Under the pieces are notes generated by a model. That model worked only from the letters and a program-made list of their open reading frames with translations. It searched no databases and was not told where the DNA came from. Below are positions 28,994-39,978 of a stretch of 64,000 nucleotides of DNA, piece by piece; the first letter of the stretch is position 1, and each line of letters opens with the position of its first letter. The translations under genes were made by a program, and so were the position numbers. This stretch comes from Streptococcus alactolyticus (GTDB lineage Bacteria; Bacillota; Bacilli; Lactobacillales; Streptococcaceae): NCBI RefSeq assembly GCF_012277075.1, contig NZ_JAAXMT010000004.1:62001-126000 (forward strand), given 5' to 3'.

Positions 28994-31900
28994 ATGTATA
29001 TGAAGTCATGTGTTTTAAGTACCGTTAGTATTCTGTCTGTTCAGCAAACCAGTTCCAAAAAAGTGGTTATTTTTGTGGATAATCTGATGGGCATTGCTAG
29101 AGAGGAACTCTTTCAAACGCTTAGAATGAATGACAAATATGGTCATGACGTCGTGGTTTCTGATATTTTCTTGGATGCTGAACACAACAGAATTATTGTT
29201 GTAGGGGATTTTTCAGAGCATTTAGCCCCTTATTATGTTGATTATTTAGGCGGTTATTTCCGTGCGAAAAAGACTTGGCGATATACGGATTATTTATATG
29301 CTTATGATGGGGAATTGGGTACGCGCGTGTCAGATAAAGGTGCGCGTGTTGACTTGACTGTTTGGGCACCAAGCGCCAACCAAGTGTCTGTGATTCTTTA
29401 TGATAAGGACAATCAAAATAATGTCCTTGCTAAATTGCCAATGACTAAAGGTGCCAAAGGCGAGTGGTCAATCAGTCTGACTTCAGCCACTGGATTAAGC
29501 ATTTCAGATTACCGTGGTTATTATTACCATTACGAAATGGAACGTGATCGAGAAACCGTCTTGACCCTAGACCCTTATGCCAAATCTTTAGCCGCTTGGA
29601 ACAGTGATTGGATTGGTCTTGACCCATCGCATAAGGTTGCCAAGGCTGCCATTGTGGACACCGCATCGATTGGCAACCAAAAATTAGACTATGCTCATAT
29701 CAAAGGCTACACCAAACGTGAAGATGCCATTATTTATGAGGCACACGTTCGTGATTTCACGTCAGACCCAGCTATTGCTGACGACTTGCACCATCCTTTT
29801 GGAACCTTTTCAGCCTTCATTGATAAATTGGATTACCTAAAAGACCTTGGTGTGACCCACATCCAGCTTTTGCCTGTGATGAGCTATTATTTCGCCAATG
29901 AATTTAAAAATGATGTGTGCTTACTGAATTACGCTTCTAGCAATACCAATTACAATTGGGGTTATGACCCACAAAGTTATTTTGCCTTGACAGGGATGTA
30001 TTCAGCTGACCCGCAAGACCCACAAGAACGCATTGCAGAATTCAAAGACTTGGTTCATGCTATTCATGAGCGTGGAATGGGGGTTATCTTGGACGTTGTT
30101 TATAACCATACGGCTGATCTAGCTATTTTAGAGGACTTGGAGCCAAATTATTACCATTTCATGGAAGAAGACGGCACTGCTAAGACAAGTTTTGGTGGTG
30201 GTCGCCCAGGGACAACCCACTACATGACTCGTCGTTTGGTCATGGATTCCGTGCTTTACTGGGTTAAAGAATTCAAAGTGGATGGTTTCCGTTTTGACAT
30301 GATGGGGGATTTGGATGCCCAAACCGTGCAAATGGCTTACGATGCTGCTAAAAAATTAAACCCTAATATCATTATGCTTGGGGAAGGGTGGATTTCTTAT
30401 GCAGGTGATAGCAACGATTGGCGTCAACCTGCCGACCAAACTTGGATGTCACAGACAGACAGCGTTGGTTCTTTCTCTGATGACATGCGTAATTTGTTAA
30501 AATCTGGCTACCCAAGCGAAGGCTCACCTGCCTTTCTAACAGGCGGTGCAAGGCCCCTAAATCTGCTATTTAATAATATCAAGGCTCAGCCAAATAACTT
30601 TTTAGCTGATGATCCAGGAGATGTTGTGCAATACATCGCCGCACACGATAATTTGACTTTGCATGATGTGATTGCCAAATCCATTCACAAAGACCCAAGC
30701 ATTCCTAAGCACGAAGCAGAAATCCAACGCCGCTTGCGTTTGGGGAATGCCCTCATTTTAACCTCACAAGGAACAGCCTTTATCCACTCTGGACAAGAAT
30801 ACGGTCGTACCAAACAATTCCGTGACGAAGCTTACCGTGGACCTGTTGCTCTTGACCAAGTTCCCGCCAAATCAGATCACTTGACTTACGAAGACGGCAC
30901 ACCGTTTGACTACCCTTATTTCATCAGTGATTTTTATGATTCGACAGATGCGATTAACCATTTTGATTGGAGCAAGGCTACAGATAGCGATCATTATCCT
31001 GACAATACCCAAAGCAGAGCTTACACCAAGGGATTGATTCATCTGCGTCGCTCAACGGATGCCTTTACCCTGGCCACCAAGGAAATGATTGACCAAAATA
31101 TCAGCCTAATCACCATTCCAAATGAAAATGGCATTGGTTACGATGATTTAGTGATTGCTTACCAAACCCTCGCTAGCAACGGCGACCGTTACGCTGTCTT
31201 TATCAATGCTGATAGTGTGGCGCGTCATGTTTTCTTGACCGATGCTTACAAAGATCTATTAGCCGCAGAGGTCGTTGTGGACGGGGAGCAAGCTGGAGTG
31301 GAAGCCATTCCTGATCCAAGTGGTGTTACGATGACTGAAACAGGATTAACCCTCGAGCCACTAACAGCTACCATTTTACGTTTGAAAAAAGCTAGCGCTG
31401 AAACGGAACGCACGCTTTATGATGAAGCAAGTGGTGTTAGCGTTATTTTAGGAGCAGGTGAACGTGATGACATCAAGAAAATCAAGGTAAGCCACCAAGA
31501 AACAAATGATGTCAAAACACCAGAAGTTCTAAAGGGAACAGATTACGATTTGTTTGATATTCAGCCAACTGACAATTTTGGAAATGTCTTAGCTATTACA
31601 AAAACAGCGCGAGTTATTTTACCAATTGATGCTGGCAAGACTGTTGCTCAAGTCTTTTATCTCCCAGAAAATGGACAACCACAGTCACTAGCATTTGAAG
31701 AAATCAGCCGTACTGTGGCAGGACAAACATTGAAATTTGTCATCTTTAACACAGAACATTTTAGTCAAAACGACATTATTTATGCTCAAGAAGCTACTCA
31801 ATCATCATCAGCTATGGCAACACAAACCTCAGCTGAAAATGGGGTGACACCTGATGATCAAGCACAAGCTTCTGTCGTGGAAACGACAACTACACCTATC

Positions 31901-32059
31901 ACAGTAGATGCCAATCTTGAAACACTATCAGGTACTGATACTGCTGATATTTTACCAGCGACAGGTGAAAAAGATGGCACACTTCATAGCTTTGCAGGTG
32001 TTTTAAGCCTAGCAAGCATAGCTTTGCTCGAACTCAAACGCCGCAAAAAATCAGAATAA
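28994..32059 (+). CDS. pulA: Pullulanase with LPxTG anchor, N-terminally truncated
   Basis: This is a 1021-residue GH13 pullulanase. Around residues 30-130 is the pre-catalytic domain (REELFQTLRMNDKYG, YAYDGELGTRV), then CBM48-like (VDLTVWAPSANQVSV) and the catalytic barrel with YNWGYDPQSYFAL, DGFRFDMMGD (nucleophile Asp), GEGWISY (acid/base Glu) and AAHDNLTLHD. The C terminus is LPATGEKDG, hydrophobic stretch and RRKK, a sortase signal. It cleaves alpha-1,6 links of pullulan or glycogen. Known streptococcal surface pullulanases are about 1250-1280 residues with a YSIRK signal and CBM41 modules; both are missing here, so export is doubtful. Confidence 0.88.
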   Translation: MYMKSCVLSTVSILSVQQTSSKKVVIFVDNLMGIAREELFQTLRMNDKYGHDVVVSDIFLDAEHNRIIVVGDFSEHLAPYYVDYLGGYFRAKKTWRYTDYLYAYDGELGTRVSDKGARVDLTVWAPSANQVSVILYDKDNQNNVLAKLPMTKGAKGEWSISLTSATGLSISDYRGYYYHYEMERDRETVLTLDPYAKSLAAWNSDWIGLDPSHKVAKAAIVDTASIGNQKLDYAHIKGYTKREDAIIYEAHVRDFTSDPAIADDLHHPFGTFSAFIDKLDYLKDLGVTHIQLLPVMSYYFANEFKNDVCLLNYASSNTNYNWGYDPQSYFALTGMYSADPQDPQERIAEFKDLVHAIHERGMGVILDVVYNHTADLAILEDLEPNYYHFMEEDGTAKTSFGGGRPGTTHYMTRRLVMDSVLYWVKEFKVDGFRFDMMGDLDAQTVQMAYDAAKKLNPNIIMLGEGWISYAGDSNDWRQPADQTWMSQTDSVGSFSDDMRNLLKSGYPSEGSPAFLTGGARPLNLLFNNIKAQPNNFLADDPGDVVQYIAAHDNLTLHDVIAKSIHKDPSIPKHEAEIQRRLRLGNALILTSQGTAFIHSGQEYGRTKQFRDEAYRGPVALDQVPAKSDHLTYEDGTPFDYPYFISDFYDSTDAINHFDWSKATDSDHYPDNTQSRAYTKGLIHLRRSTDAFTLATKEMIDQNISLITIPNENGIGYDDLVIAYQTLASNGDRYAVFINADSVARHVFLTDAYKDLLAAEVVVDGEQAGVEAIPDPSGVTMTETGLTLEPLTATILRLKKASAETERTLYDEASGVSVILGAGERDDIKKIKVSHQETNDVKTPEVLKGTDYDLFDIQPTDNFGNVLAITKTARVILPIDAGKTVAQVFYLPENGQPQSLAFEEISRTVAGQTLKFVIFNTEHFSQNDIIYAQEATQSSSAMATQTSAENGVTPDDQAQASVVETTTTPITVDANLETLSGTDTADILPATGEKDGTLHSFAGVLSLASIALLELKRRKKSE

Positions 32060-32081
32060 CTTACAGTAGGCACAAAAAGAG

Positions 32082-32109
32082 AGGTTAGGAATAAAATCCT
32101 AGCCTCTTA
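32082..32109. terminator. Bidirectional terminator between pulA and Nudix gene
   Basis: AGAGGTTAGGA / TCCTAGCCTCT (one T-G pair, 6-nt loop) lies between convergent genes and touches the stop of the minus-strand gene. Confidence 0.75.
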
Positions 32110-32601
32110 ATCATCTAAAAACAATGTTTTTATCAGTAAGCGGTGTCGTGGGACGACTGGGTGTGTTTCTAAAAATGCTTTTAACTTTTCTTTTGCCACC
32201 CATTGGTACGAAATGGTTTCGCTATTTTGGAGAGTTATGGTATCTTTGAGAGAATTTACCAGAGCAAGGTAGCTATCCATGATACAATTGTCATCTTTGT
32301 AAACAGTCCTTTTTGAAAATGTTAATTCAACTGGTACAAGCCCAGTTTCTTCCAGTAACTCACGTCGGACAGCTTGTTTAGAATCCTCACCATAAAGAGC
32401 AGAGCCACCTGCACTAGCTTCAAAAAATCCTGGAAAAGACTCTTTTTCTAAATGTCTTTGCACAAACAAAATGTCATTGTCAACATGTTGCACCAAACAA
32501 TCTACTGCCAAGTGGTACAAATCATCAGGAATTGACTGACCACGCGTTAAGATACGATCTGTTTTTTGCCCATTTGCTAAGTAAGCATCCCATTTTTCCA
32601 T
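32107..32601 (-). CDS. Nudix hydrolase (YfcD/isopentenyl-diphosphate isomerase-like)
   Basis: This encodes 164 residues. The Nudix box GGSALYGEDSKQAVRRELLE plus ETG matches GX5EX7REUXEEXGU. The N-terminal form (MEKWDAYLANGQKTDRILTRG, YHLAVDCLVQH) is that of YfcD/IDI-like Nudix proteins. The substrate is unknown. It is convergent with pulA and divergent from glycerate kinase. Confidence 0.85.
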   Translation of the reverse strand: MEKWDAYLANGQKTDRILTRGQSIPDDLYHLAVDCLVQHVDNDILFVQRHLEKESFPGFFEASAGGSALYGEDSKQAVRRELLEETGLVPVELTFSKRTVYKDDNCIMDSYLALVNSLKDTITLQNSETISYQWVAKEKLKAFLETHPVVPRHRLLIKTLFLDD

Positions 32602-32667
32602 TTTGTTAACCTCGTAACTTTCAAAAACGTTATAATAGTATTAAAGAAATAAAGGAGAGTGGGTTAT

Positions 32668-33783
32668 ATGCATATCCTGATAGCACCCGATTCATTTAAA
32701 GAAAGTTTGTCCGCTTCTGAGGTGGCTAAAGCCATTCAGAAGGGGTTTCAAAAAGCTTTGCCAGAGGCGACTTTTGACCGTATGCCGATTGGTGATGGTG
32801 GAGAAGGCACCCTAGCAGCCTTGGCAGAAGGTCTACACCTAGAAAGTCACAGTCACACGGTGACCGGCGCTTTGGGGCAAGCTGTTCAAGCACATTACGC
32901 GACAAATGGCCACTTAGCTGTTTTTGAAATGGCTGACATTTGCGGCTTGGAAAAAGTTCCTCTTGTTAAACGCAATCCTTTAACCTTAACCACAGAAGGT
33001 GTTGGCGAGATGTTGGCACACCTGATTGACCTTGGTATCACGGATATCATGGTGGGCGTTGGTGGGAGTTCGACAAATGATGGCGGACTGGGTATGGCAA
33101 CTGGTCTTGGTTATCATTTCTTTGATGAAACTGGTCAAGAACTCGCTGCTATTGGTGACAATCTTGGGAATATTGTCAGATTCTTTCGCGATTCTAATTC
33201 TCCAGACCTTTCGCAAGTCACCCTTACTATCATTACTGATGTCACCAATCCCTTGTGTGGTCCCAAAGGAGCGACCTACATTTTTGCAGGGCAAAAGGGA
33301 TTGCCCAAGACTGACTTTGCCCATGTGGATAAGGCCATGGAACAGTTTTACCGCCAATCCTTTCCAGAACTTCTTGATTTGGCAGGAGCAGGAGCTGGTG
33401 GGGGTATGGCAGCTGGCTTAGTTGCCTTTGCTGGTGGAAAAATTATCTCAGGTATTGATGCTGTTCTTGATGTGCTTGATTTTGATCGCCGAGTTCAAGC
33501 AGCTGATTTGGTTATTGTTGGAGAAGGACGCATGGATCAGCAAAGCCTATCAGGGAAAGCCCCTGTTGGTGTTGCTAGACGCACTCCAAAGGGCACGCCG
33601 GTTATTGCTATCTGCGGTAGCTTGAAAGACGATTTGCCTGACTTTCCTGTTGCCGATATCCAAGCCGCTTTTCCAATTATTTCAGGTGTGGACTCCTTGG
33701 AAAAGACTTTGGCAAAAGCCCCTCAAAACCTAGAACGCACCGCTCAAAATATTGGCAATCTTTTAGCCTTGACGGATTTTTAA
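32668..33783 (+). CDS. Glycerate kinase
   Basis: This encodes 371 residues of the GarK/GlxK family: ILIAPDSFKESLSASEVA, MPIGDGGEGT, GVGGSSTNDGGLGMATGLG, GEGRMDQQSLSGKAP. It phosphorylates D-glycerate using ATP. I start at ATG 32668, 10 nt after AAAGGAGA; GTG 32659 is too close to that site. The last 4 nt overlap the convergent yueI gene. Confidence 0.93.
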   Translation: MHILIAPDSFKESLSASEVAKAIQKGFQKALPEATFDRMPIGDGGEGTLAALAEGLHLESHSHTVTGALGQAVQAHYATNGHLAVFEMADICGLEKVPLVKRNPLTLTTEGVGEMLAHLIDLGITDIMVGVGGSSTNDGGLGMATGLGYHFFDETGQELAAIGDNLGNIVRFFRDSNSPDLSQVTLTIITDVTNPLCGPKGATYIFAGQKGLPKTDFAHVDKAMEQFYRQSFPELLDLAGAGAGGGMAAGLVAFAGGKIISGIDAVLDVLDFDRRVQAADLVIVGEGRMDQQSLSGKAPVGVARRTPKGTPVIAICGSLKDDLPDFPVADIQAAFPIISGVDSLEKTLAKAPQNLERTAQNIGNLLALTDF

Positions 33784-34235
33784 TCCTTGTGGAAGAGTCT
33801 AGACCAAAAGCCACTTTTCTTGGCATTTTGAGGTTTTTCCTCATCGACGGGCTGTGGAAAGCGCACGGACAATAAAGGATTGTCCACATTTTCTGCCTTG
33901 TCAGAATGAACGATGATACCATAAGGCGAATGGGCATTTTTTTCATCAACAATCGTGGCTTGAATAGAAAGGTTTTGAGCCACTTTCATATAATAACATT
34001 GGTCCGTAAAAGACAAAGATGGTGAGATTTTGACAAATAAAGTGGTGTATTCTTGGGATAATTCTTTTAAAATGCCTTTAAATCGTCCTTTAGTCGCTTT
34101 TAAACGGCTATCTTCTACAGGGATAGACAAAACGACTCGTTCAGCGAAAGTCCCAAAATAAAGCCGTTGTTCATCTGGATTCAAGCGTTTTTCACCTGCT
34201 GCAGCGTGCAGCACCTTGTTTTCTAGTTCACTCAT
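33780..34235 (-). CDS. YueI-family protein (DUF1694)
   Basis: This encodes 151 residues, MSELENKVLHAAAGEKRLNPDEQRLYFGTFAERVVL, matching the conserved Firmicute DUF1694/YueI family of unknown function. It is soluble with no catalytic motif that I recognise. It has its own promoter (34262-34290) and is convergent with glycerate kinase. Confidence 0.85.
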   Translation of the reverse strand: MSELENKVLHAAAGEKRLNPDEQRLYFGTFAERVVLSIPVEDSRLKATKGRFKGILKELSQEYTTLFVKISPSLSFTDQCYYMKVAQNLSIQATIVDEKNAHSPYGIIVHSDKAENVDNPLLSVRFPQPVDEEKPQNAKKSGFWSRLFHKD

Positions 34236-34261
34236 ATTAACACCTCACATTTATTAGTCTT

Positions 34262-34290
34262 ATTATAGGCTAAATCCCGCTAACTGTCAT
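34262..34290 (-). promoter_or_regulatory. Promoter of yueI
   Basis: The minus strand reads ATGACA, 17 nt, TATAAT: near consensus. Confidence 0.65.
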
Positions 34291-34368
34291 TTTTTTAACC
34301 AAATGAAGTAAGAAAATGGAAATTCACAAAAATATTGTGACAACATTTACAAAAATTCTCGTTTTTAT

Positions 34369-34397
34369 TTGCCTAAGCCGTGATATTATGGTATTAT
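34369..34397 (+). promoter_or_regulatory. Enolase promoter
   Basis: TTGCCT, a 17-nt spacer and TATTAT with an extended TGG form a strong promoter 42 nt before eno. Confidence 0.7.
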
Positions 34398-34408
34398 TTG
34401 TAGTGTAA

Positions 34409-35737
<1,329 letters not shown>

Positions 35738-35758
35738 TTGTTGATATAACAATATTTT

Positions 35759-35791
35759 AAGAGTCTATCTATTTCAGATAGGCTCTTTTTT
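35759..35791 (+). terminator. Terminator after eno
   Basis: AAGAGTCTATCT-ATTTC-AGATAGGCTCTT is followed by T6. Confidence 0.9.
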
Positions 35792-35809
35792 GTGTATAAG
35801 GAGCAAAAT

Positions 35810-35835
35810 AAAAAGATTGCAGATGCAATCTTTTT
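35810..35835. terminator. Terminator after gatD (minus strand), symmetrical
   Basis: AAAAAGATTGC-AGAT-GCAATCTTTTT is an 11-bp perfect stem just past the gatD stop, T-rich on both strands. Confidence 0.8.
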
Positions 35836-35839
35836 GGTA

Positions 35840-36628
35840 TTATTTGTCGAATTCAGCTTTGCTTTTGGTATCGGCATATTCTTCAGCGACTTCTTTTGAG
35901 AGAATAGCGTCGTAGCTTGGTAGTTGAATATCGGCTCCGTATTTATTTTTTAGGGCGGTAGTAACAAGTCGATAGGCTAGGTTGGCATTGCGTGATAAGA
36001 TAGGGCCGTGGAAATAACTGCCATACACATTTTTGTAATGAACACCTTCTGTGCCATCTTCGTTATTATTCCCATTTCCGTAAACGCAAGTGCCTAGCGG
36101 TTTTTCGTCGTCTGATAAGAAGGTACGTCCTTGATGATTTTCAAAACCGTAATAGGTTTCTTTGAATTCATCATTGTAAATTTTGATATCTCCGATGAAA
36201 CGGTTGTTGTCTTGGTTGAGGGTGTAGTGTCCCATGACGCCAATGCCGTTGATTTTTTCGCCATTGGCTTGCACATAATATTGTCCAAGAAGTTGGAAGC
36301 CGCCGCAAATAGCTAGGATAACTTTGTCTTGGTTGATGAAGTTGGCTATAGCTTCTTTTTTACTTGGTAGGTCTTTGGCAACAATAGATTGTTCGTAATC
36401 TTGACCACCACCAAAAAAGGCCATGTCATAGTAATCAGCGTCAAAATCGTCGCCCAAAGACACAATATCAAAGGTCATTTTGGCACCGAGTTTCTCACCA
36501 ACGTATTTCATCATGAGAATATTACCATTGTCACCATAAGTATTCATAAGATTGCCGTAAAGATGGGCAACATTTAGCTCGTAAGTGTAATCTTTGGTGT
36601 CAGGTGATTGGAGTGAAGTGTAAGTCAT
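35840..36628 (-). CDS. gatD: Lipid II isoglutaminyl synthase, glutaminase subunit GatD
   Basis: This 262-residue GATase1-like protein has the nucleophile in [13 protein letters not shown] (Cys108) and the catalytic His in [10 protein letters not shown]. With MurT it amidates the D-Glu of lipid II to D-isoglutamine, which is essential for cross-linking in streptococci. It begins one base after the murT stop, so the pair is co-translated. Confidence 0.94.
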   Translation of the reverse strand: MTYTSLQSPDTKDYTYELNVAHLYGNLMNTYGDNGNILMMKYVGEKLGAKMTFDIVSLGDDFDADYYDMAFFGGGQDYEQSIVAKDLPSKKEAIANFINQDKVILAICGGFQLLGQYYVQANGEKINGIGVMGHYTLNQDNNRFIGDIKIYNDEFKETYYGFENHQGRTFLSDDEKPLGTCVYGNGNNNEDGTEGVHYKNVYGSYFHGPILSRNANLAYRLVTTALKNKYGADIQLPSYDAILSKEVAEEYADTKSKAEFDK

Positions 36629-36629
36629 C

Positions 36630-37973
36630 TTAGTTCATCTCCTTTCCAACAGCATGACGATTGGCTAAAATCTCGCGGAATTGCAGCATAGCCGTGTAAG
36701 TAGCGAGAATATAAGCGTGCTCGGTTGGTTGTGATTCAATCAATGTCATAATATCTTCTAAATTTTCAGCTTCGGTGATTTTGGTGTCATCGTAGCCTGT
36801 CACGCGAAGGCGGCGGGCAATTTCAGAATGACGAACCCCACCAGCAAATAGTTGAGGAATGTCCATGTCTAAAATAGCCTCAAAATTAGCATCCCAAATC
36901 CAGCTGGTGTCAATACCATCTGCATAGTTAGCGTTGAGCAAGACTGACAAAGTGAAAGGATAAGGTGCTAATTTAATCATATCCAGTGCTTGACTAGCAC
37001 CAACAGGGTTTTTAATCAGAACCAAGGTACATGATTTGTCACCGATTTTGAAGGTTTCTTGACGGCCAAAGACGGCACGACTCTTGTCAAAACCAGCTTT
37101 GATTTGCTCAGGAGCAACACCGAAAAATTCAGCAACTGATACTGCCGCGAGGGCATTGTAAATGTTATAAAGACCTCCTACGTTAATCTTGTAGGATTGG
37201 TTATCAATGACAAATTCTGAAGTGGTATTGGTAATCTTTGTCAATTCAGTCAAGGCATAGTCCAATTTTGGACGATGGAAACCACAATGTTCACACACAT
37301 AATCTCCTAAGTTGGCATAGGTGTTGAGTTTGTATTTCAAAATGTGTTGGCAATGTGGGCAAAGAATACCTTCGGTATTGTAGTGAGCCAGTTTTGGAGC
37401 GTGTTTTTCCGTATCAAAGCCATAATATTTGACAGGATTAACCACCTTAGTGGAATGGAACAGAGGGCTATCTCCATTGGCTAGAATCGTCGCTTTTGGT
37501 GCCTTGGCTGCCCCGTCCAAAATCATTTGGTAGGTGGTGTAAATCTCACCGTAGCGGTCCATTTGGTCACGGAAAATATTAGTGAACACAAAAAGGTTTG
37601 GTGTGATGTATTCTGTGATTTTTGGCAAACTAGCTTCGTCAATTTCAAGCACCGCAATTTTCTTGCCTGATTTGGCTCTTTTTGCTGTCAGGAAAGTTGA
37701 CGTAATACCTGTAATCATATTGGCACCGCTTGGATTGGTGACAATTTCGCCAAAGGCTTCTTTCAAAATACCGACTGTCAGAGCAGTTGTAAGGGTTTTA
37801 CCATTTGTCCCTGTCACCACAACAATTTCATAGTCTTTAGCAATGGTATCTAGAATATCTTTATCGAATGTGAGGGCGATTTTTCCTGGCAAGGTCGAGC
37901 CACGTCCCATTTTAGACAAAACAAAATGAGCAGACTTCCCAGCCGTTAGTCCCATAAGTGTGTTTAATTTCAT
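36630..37973 (-). CDS. murT: Lipid II isoglutaminyl synthase, Mur-ligase-like subunit MurT
   Basis: This encodes 447 residues with the Mur ligase P-loop [15 protein letters not shown], a Cys4 zinc ribbon ([12 protein letters not shown] ... [12 protein letters not shown]) inserted in the central domain as in known MurT, and a C-terminal DUF1727 domain. It activates the glutamate carboxylate of lipid II with ATP. The start ATG has no Shine-Dalgarno; TGGTACAAT on the minus strand ends 6 nt before it. Confidence 0.94.
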   Translation of the reverse strand: MKLNTLMGLTAGKSAHFVLSKMGRGSTLPGKIALTFDKDILDTIAKDYEIVVVTGTNGKTLTTALTVGILKEAFGEIVTNPSGANMITGITSTFLTAKRAKSGKKIAVLEIDEASLPKITEYITPNLFVFTNIFRDQMDRYGEIYTTYQMILDGAAKAPKATILANGDSPLFHSTKVVNPVKYYGFDTEKHAPKLAHYNTEGILCPHCQHILKYKLNTYANLGDYVCEHCGFHRPKLDYALTELTKITNTTSEFVIDNQSYKINVGGLYNIYNALAAVSVAEFFGVAPEQIKAGFDKSRAVFGRQETFKIGDKSCTLVLIKNPVGASQALDMIKLAPYPFTLSVLLNANYADGIDTSWIWDANFEAILDMDIPQLFAGGVRHSEIARRLRVTGYDDTKITEAENLEDIMTLIESQPTEHAYILATYTAMLQFREILANRHAVGKEMN

Positions 37974-37979
37974 AAGGTT

Positions 37980-37988
37980 ATTGTACCA
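37980..37988 (-). promoter_or_regulatory. Extended -10 directly before murT
   Basis: TGGTACAAT on the minus strand, with 6 nt between TACAAT and the ATG, implies a start at or beside the initiation codon. Confidence 0.5.
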
Positions 37989-38078
37989 TAAAAAGATATA
38001 TTATAATAAAGAAAATCTTTTGAAAACGTGGTATAATGTAGTGGAAACTTTAGTGAGTTAGATGAAAGAGATGCTTGT

Positions 38079-38924
38079 ATGAGAAATTTAACCCTTATTG
38101 ATGCTAAATTTTGGGCAACCTTATTTGAAAATCCATGGGAGATTGTTGTTCATCTTTTAGACATTTTAATTGTGGCTTATTTTATTTACCGATTAATACG
38201 AGCCTTGGCGGGGACGAAAATCATGTCCCTCATACAAGGGGTCGTGCTCTTTATTTTATTAAAATTTGTCGCTGAGTGGATTGGTTTTACAACGATTACC
38301 TATCTGATGAATCAAGTCATTACCTACGGTGTCATTGCAGGGGTTGTGATTTTTGCCCCAGAAATTCGGACAGGGCTGGAGAAATTTGGACGAACCACAC
38401 AGGTTTTCATGCAAACCCAGCAAGCCAGTGACGAGGAAAAATTGGTTGAAGCCTTGCTAAAATCAGTGGCCTACATGAGCCCGCGTAAAATTGGTGCCTT
38501 GATTGCGATAGAGCGGACACAGACCTTGCAAGAATACATTTCGACAGGGATTCCCTTGAACGCGGATATTTCCAATCAATTGCTAATTAACATTTTTATT
38601 CCCAACACGCCTCTTCATGACGGTGCTGTAATTATCAGGGGTAATAAAATTGCGACGGCTTGTTCTTATTTGCCTTTGTCAGAATCTATGGTCATTTCAA
38701 AGGAATTTGGAACGCGTCACCGTGCGGCCATTGGTCTGTCAGAAAACTCAGATGCCTTGACCATAGTGGTTTCAGAAGAAACAGGTGGTATTTCTATCAC
38801 ATCCAAAGGAGAATTCTTGCATGATTTGAGCAAGGAAGAATTTGAGGCGATTCTGAGAGAACAATTGATTACAGAGCAAAAAACCGAGGAACCTTGGTAC
38901 CATAAAATTTGGAGGAGGGGATAA
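38079..38924 (+). CDS. cdaA: Diadenylate cyclase CdaA
   Basis: This 281-residue protein has three N-terminal membrane helices and a DAC domain with PLHDGAVIIRGN and GTRHRAAIGLSE, the two catalytic motifs. It makes cyclic di-AMP from two ATP, controlling K+ and osmolyte transport. The order cdaA-cdaR-glmM is the conserved Firmicute operon. A promoter with TGGTATAAT lies about 45 nt upstream. Confidence 0.97.
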   Translation: MRNLTLIDAKFWATLFENPWEIVVHLLDILIVAYFIYRLIRALAGTKIMSLIQGVVLFILLKFVAEWIGFTTITYLMNQVITYGVIAGVVIFAPEIRTGLEKFGRTTQVFMQTQQASDEEKLVEALLKSVAYMSPRKIGALIAIERTQTLQEYISTGIPLNADISNQLLINIFIPNTPLHDGAVIIRGNKIATACSYLPLSESMVISKEFGTRHRAAIGLSENSDALTIVVSEETGGISITSKGEFLHDLSKEEFEAILREQLITEQKTEEPWYHKIWRRG

Positions 38925-39881
38925 ATGAGGCGATTTTTCAATAGTCAAGTTTGGTTGGTTGTTGTATCAATAATATTTGCGATTTTGCTGTTTTTGACAG
39001 CAACGTCTAGTAATTACAACAGGACTGGTTCGCAGGTGTCTGGAGCAACCGAAACCTATACCCACACCTTAACCAATGTTCCTATTGATATTAAGTATGA
39101 CAGTGATAAATACTTTATCAGCGGTTATTCTTATGAAACAGAAGTGTACTTGACGTCTATCAATCGAGTGAAATTAGATTCGGAAATCAATAGCGATACG
39201 AGAAGCTTCAAGGTCGTGGCTGATTTGACAAAATATGGAGAAGGAACCCAAACCGTTCCTTTGAAAGTCACTAATTTACCGACAGGGGTAACAGCAACGG
39301 CTTCACCCAGCCATATTTCAGTAACCATTGGAAAGAAAAAAACAAAAACATTTGACGTTAAAGGAGAAGTGGACAGCAACCAAATCGCATCAGGTTACGA
39401 ATTGAAGAAAGTGTCAACAGACCTTTCAGAAGTAGAAGTGACCAGCGATGAGAGCATCATCAATCAAATTGACCATGTGGTAGCTAAATTGCCAGAATCT
39501 GAGGTCTTAGATAGTGATTATAGTGGTCGTGTTGCCTTGCAAGCTGTGGCAGCAGATGGAACTATCTTAGCCAGTGCCATCAATCCTTCAAAGGCAAAAT
39601 TGGATGTCACGGTTAAAAAATTAACCAAGTCAGTGCCATTAACGGTGCGGACAACGGGTGAGATGAACAGCAGTTTATCTGACATTGCTTATAAACCAAG
39701 CCAAACGCAAGTAACAATTTCAGGAAGTCAAGAGGCCTTGAATGCGGTAAATGAAGTCGTAGCGACGGTAGATATTTCTAATATCACCAAGGATACCAAT
39801 GTTAGTGTCAATCTATCGGCGGATGATGTGACCGTTATCCCGTCTGTTGTGACTATTCAGTTGACAGTGACTAAAAAATAA
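38925..39881 (+). CDS. cdaR: CdaA regulatory protein CdaR (YbbR domains)
   Basis: This 318-residue protein has one N-terminal membrane anchor (about residues 8-27) and an extracellular part made of about three YbbR repeats (for example TNVPIDIKYDSDKYFISGY; PLKVTNLPTGVTA; KPSQTQVTISGSQEALNAV). It binds and modulates CdaA. It begins directly after the cdaA stop. No enzymatic motif is present. Confidence 0.93.
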   Translation: MRRFFNSQVWLVVVSIIFAILLFLTATSSNYNRTGSQVSGATETYTHTLTNVPIDIKYDSDKYFISGYSYETEVYLTSINRVKLDSEINSDTRSFKVVADLTKYGEGTQTVPLKVTNLPTGVTATASPSHISVTIGKKKTKTFDVKGEVDSNQIASGYELKKVSTDLSEVEVTSDESIINQIDHVVAKLPESEVLDSDYSGRVALQAVAADGTILASAINPSKAKLDVTVKKLTKSVPLTVRTTGEMNSSLSDIAYKPSQTQVTISGSQEALNAVNEVVATVDISNITKDTNVSVNLSADDVTVIPSVVTIQLTVTKK

Positions 39882-39903
39882 TAGATAATAGCAAAGATAT
39901 AAC

Positions 39904-39970
39904 GATGGGTAATGCCTTGTTACCCATTCTTGGAAATGAATGAAGTAAAATGGAGGAGCGAATTTTCGCT
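39904..39970 (+). promoter_or_regulatory. Two hairpins between cdaR and glmM
   Basis: ATGGGTAA-TGCCTTG-TTACCCAT (39905-39927) has no T run and so is not a classic terminator. AGCGAATTTTCGCT (39957-39970) sits exactly between GGAGG (39952-39956) and the glmM start. Without folding, the ribosome-site spacing is 22 nt; folding the 14-nt palindrome would leave 8 nt. Confidence 0.55.
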
Positions 39971-39978
39971 AAAGAATA

